From assembly GCA_965214975.1 (NCBI GenBank), contig OZ244055.1, positions 3,720,001 to 3,784,000 of the forward strand: a stretch of DNA of 64,000 nt, given 5' to 3'. Position numbers and translations under genes: made by a program. This document shows positions 61,877 through 64,000 of the stretch, one piece after another; the stretch's first letter is position 1, and every line of letters starts with the position of its first letter. The stretch is from JAJEBT01 sp965214975 (GTDB lineage: Bacteria > Pseudomonadota > Alphaproteobacteria > MPNO01 > UBA830). Under the pieces are notes generated by a model. That model worked only from the letters and a program-made list of their open reading frames with translations, had not been told where the DNA came from and did not search any database.

Positions 61877-61961
61877 GCTCCCGCGCCCGGTTCCGTCGGC
61901 GCTTCGGGTTCCCGGCGAGGCCGGTTGCATCCGGATCCGGCTTTTCGCCGCCGATCCGGCG
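61877..61961. repeat. Dispersed repeat A, copy 2
   Basis: Matches 26285-26369 in the mobile element over ~85 bases (CCCGGTTCCGTCGGCG, GGCGAGGCCGGT, TTTTCGCCGCCGAT). One copy is in the element and one in the chromosome, so it is spread beyond the element. Confidence 0.65.
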
Positions 61962-62371
61962 AGGGATGGCGGCATGGGCCGCCGGGCGGGCGCCGGGCCC
62001 CTCTTCGGGAGCGCGGGTTCCCGCCCGCCGGCGCGACGGTTCGTCCCGCGGAGCCGCGCGAACGCGCGCGGCGGGACCGCTGGACCGGCTGGTCGGAGAA
62101 GCGGCGGTTCCGGCGCAGGCGCCTGATCGCGAACAACGCCCGCTTCGCCGTTCCCGGCGGGAAGGGCGTCTTCCCGTGCCCTGCGCCGGCCGCGATGCCG
62201 CGCCGCCGGTCCGCAGGCATTGGCATCCGGCGCCCGGCATCCCGCCCGAACCGAAAGCCGCGAACCCGCGAAACGGTCCGTCGCGCACCGGCCGCAACGC
62301 CCCGAACCGCCCGGCCGCGGCCCGAACCGGCCGCGACCGGCGAGCGTGGGACGGTCCCGACCCGTGGCCCG

Positions 62372-62497
62372 GGACTGTCCCGCGCTGGCCAGCCATCCGC
62401 TCCAGGCGGCCGGGGCGGTCCCGTCCGGGCCGTCACCGCGGTCCGCCCGCTCCGGGGGCGCCGCCGATCGGCCGGATCCGGCCTCGATCCCGTCATC
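62372..62497. repeat. Dispersed repeat B, copy 2
   Basis: Matches 57330-57455 over ~120 bases (GGACTGTCCCGCG, GGTCCGCCCGCTCCG, GGCCGGATCCGG, CGATCCCGTCATCC). Confidence 0.6.
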
Positions 62498-62698
62498 CTG
62501 GCGGCCGGGCCGGTCCGGAACCGGGCGCGGGACCATCCTGCGTGCGCCCCGGGAATTCCTTGAGTTCGCGACCATCTCCGCTAGTATGGCCGGGCGGGTC
62601 TCCTGGCGCGTGCGCTTGCAATAGCGGCCCGCGGCAAGGGCGCGGTTCCGGCGCCCGCATCGGGCCGGCCGGAGGCGCCGCCCGGGAAAGGCCGGTCC

Positions 62699-64000
62699 AT
62701 GGATCGACGCAAGCTCCCGATCGGCATCCAGACCTTCCGCAGGATCCGCGAGGAGGGCCACTACTACGTCGACAAGACCGGCTACGCCAGGAGGCTGGTC
62801 GACGAAGGCACCCACCATTTCCTGTCGCGGCCGCGGCGGTTCGGCAAGAGCCTGTTCGTCGACACGCTGAAGGAGCTGTTCGAGGGCAGCGAGGCGCTGT
62901 TCGAGGGCCTCGCCGTCCACGGCCAGTGGGACTGGTCGGCGCGGCATCCGGTCGTGCGTCTGAGTTTCGGGCGCGGCGATTTCGGGCAGCCGGGCTATCT
63001 CGAGGAGGACGTCACGACGCAGCTTGAACTGCTTGAGGAGCAGGGAGGAATCGAGCCAAGACGGGCGAGCGCCCCCTTGCGTTTCTCCCGCCTGCTTCGA
63101 ATGCTTCACGAGCGGACGGGACGGAGGGTCGTCGTGCTGGTGGACGAGTACGACAAGCCGGTTCTCGACGCCCTGGGGGATCCGGAACGGGCGCGCGCGA
63201 ACCGCAACTATCTGCGCGGGCTCTACTCGACCCTCAAGGACAGCGACGCCCACATCGAGTTCAGCTTCATCACCGGGGTGAGCAAGTTCACCCGGACGAG
63301 CCTGTTCTCGGGGATGAACAACCTCAGGGACGTCACGCTCGATTCGCGCCACTCGGCGATCTGCGGCTACACGGAGGCCGATCTGGACAGGACGTTCGCT
63401 CCGGAGCTCGACGGGCTCGACCGCCAGGAGATCCGCGAGTGGTACAACGGCTACTCGTGGCTCGGCGAGGACAGGGTCTACAACCCGTTCGGCATTCTGC
63501 AGCTGTTCGACAAGCGGGAGTTCCAGGCGTGGTGGTTCGAGACCGGCACGCCGACCTTTCTGGTCGAGCTGCTGAAGTCGCGCGGAATCCCCTCGACGGA
63601 TCTCGACGGAATGTTCGCCGACCGGGATCTTCTGTCCTCGTTCGACGTCGACGACATCCCGCACCAGGCGCTGCTGTTCCAGACCGGCTATCTCACCATA
63701 GCCGACGTCGACGCCCGGGGCGGATCCGCCGCCTACCGCCTCGGCTACCCCAACAGGGAGGTGCGCCAGGCCCTGAACAGGCATCTGCTGCGGGCCTGGG
63801 CCCCGGAGATGGCGGACGTAGCCCGGGCGGGGAATCTCGGCCGGCTGCTGGCGGACGCCGATCTCGCCGGCCTCGAGGCGCTGCTGCGGGCGTTCTTCGC
63901 GAGCGTTCCGTACCACTGGCACGCGAAGACGCCGATCGCCGACTACGAGGGGCACTACGCGACCGTGGTCTGTTCGCTTCTCTCGGGGTGGGGTCTCGAC
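62699..64000 (+). CDS. AAA-ATPase-like protein of the DUF1703/PD-(D/E)XK family, 3' end outside the window
   Basis: From ATG 62699 the frame is open to the window end (434 codons). It begins LPIGIQTFRRIREEGHYYVDKT and has FLSRPRRFGKSLFVDTL (P-loop-like GKS), VVLVDEYDKPVLDAL (Walker B), ITGVSKFTRTSLFSGMNNL, CGYTEADLD, WYNGYSW and YWFETGTPTFL-like WWFETGTPTFLV. The family ends in a PD-(D/E)XK nuclease domain that should lie just beyond the window. These proteins are multi-copy in many host-associated and marine bacteria; function unresolved, possibly defence. Confidence 0.9.
   Translation, partial: MDRRKLPIGIQTFRRIREEGHYYVDKTGYARRLVDEGTHHFLSRPRRFGKSLFVDTLKELFEGSEALFEGLAVHGQWDWSARHPVVRLSFGRGDFGQPGYLEEDVTTQLELLEEQGGIEPRRASAPLRFSRLLRMLHERTGRRVVVLVDEYDKPVLDALGDPERARANRNYLRGLYSTLKDSDAHIEFSFITGVSKFTRTSLFSGMNNLRDVTLDSRHSAICGYTEADLDRTFAPELDGLDRQEIREWYNGYSWLGEDRVYNPFGILQLFDKREFQAWWFETGTPTFLVELLKSRGIPSTDLDGMFADRDLLSSFDVDDIPHQALLFQTGYLTIADVDARGGSAAYRLGYPNREVRQALNRHLLRAWAPEMADVARAGNLGRLLADADLAGLEALLRAFFASVPYHWHAKTPIADYEGHYATVVCSLLSGWGLD

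Larger units (their letters stand above)
61865..62698. other. Long intergenic region rich in dispersed repeats
   Basis: About 830 bases with no credible gene although several GC-driven frames exist. It contains dispersed repeat A (61877-61961) and dispersed repeat B (62372-62497). Just before the next gene the composition becomes more AT-rich (62561-62625), where its promoter probably lies (TTGAGTTCGCGACC and CTAGTATGG). Confidence 0.6.

Overview
The window is very GC-rich DNA that looks alphaproteobacterial (probably Rhodospirillales-like). From 40.6 to 49.6 kb it carries the order rplU-rpmA-obgE-proB-proA-nadD-rsfS-gpmI-ctpA-rppH, which I recognise as a typical alphaproteobacterial chromosome segment. 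The left 40 kb is a mobile element with conjugation, replication and partition genes. It stops at the 3' end of a tRNA-Ser(CGA) gene at 40342-40430, so I read it as an integrated conjugative element or captured plasmid whose right boundary is that tRNA. Its other end lies outside the window.

Mobile element, 1-40.3 kb. It opens with the end of a DotA/TraY-like membrane protein, a type IV coupling protein and a small membrane protein. A first methylation/restriction cluster follows (3.2-7.6 kb): a Dam-like methylase, a methylase-HNH fusion with C homopolymer tracts, a methylase with a small putative nuclease, and a broken GHKL ATPase. On the minus strand come a giant Toprim/zincin polyvalent protein, a hypothetical gene, a GHKL-nuclease/m5C methylase cassette (13.7-16.8 kb) and a MobF relaxase-helicase (17.2-21.4 kb) with an oriT-like inverted-repeat cluster upstream. 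Next are three tandem 317-318 bp repeats, an ArdC-like gene whose zinc-binding histidines are replaced, a large serine recombinase and a MunI-like restriction-modification pair. An island at 28.3-34.7 kb holds a sigma factor, a frameshifted ParB-like gene, an SNF2 helicase, an RHH protein and a second m5C methylase. The element ends with a partition/replication block (parB, parA, repC) and a putative counter-transcribed RNA upstream of repC. Two of the defence cassettes lie between partial direct duplications of backbone genes, which suggests how they were acquired.

Chromosome, 40.3-64 kb. The housekeeping cluster covers ribosomal proteins, the ribosome-associated GTPase, proline and NAD synthesis, glycolysis and RNA decay. 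After it come a ferritin-like protein, an orphan TPP-enzyme subunit next to an orphan molybdenum hydroxylase large subunit, a peroxiredoxin-like gene with an in-frame UGA in a UxxC motif followed by a bacterial SECIS-like hairpin (probable selenoprotein), a small lipoprotein, and a subtilisin autotransporter lipoprotein whose frame is interrupted at a G11 tract (probable phase variation). The rest is an XRE antitoxin with a decayed BrnT-like toxin, a polysaccharide deacetylase-like enzyme, an FAD monooxygenase, an M17 aminopeptidase, a repeat-rich spacer and the start of an AAA-ATPase/PD-(D/E)XK protein that runs off the window.

The signals I rate most worth following are the SECIS-like element and in-frame UGA, the homopolymer switches in the autotransporter and the methylase-HNH gene, the sigma/ParB-like/SNF2/m5C-methylase island, and the backbone duplications flanking the defence cassettes.
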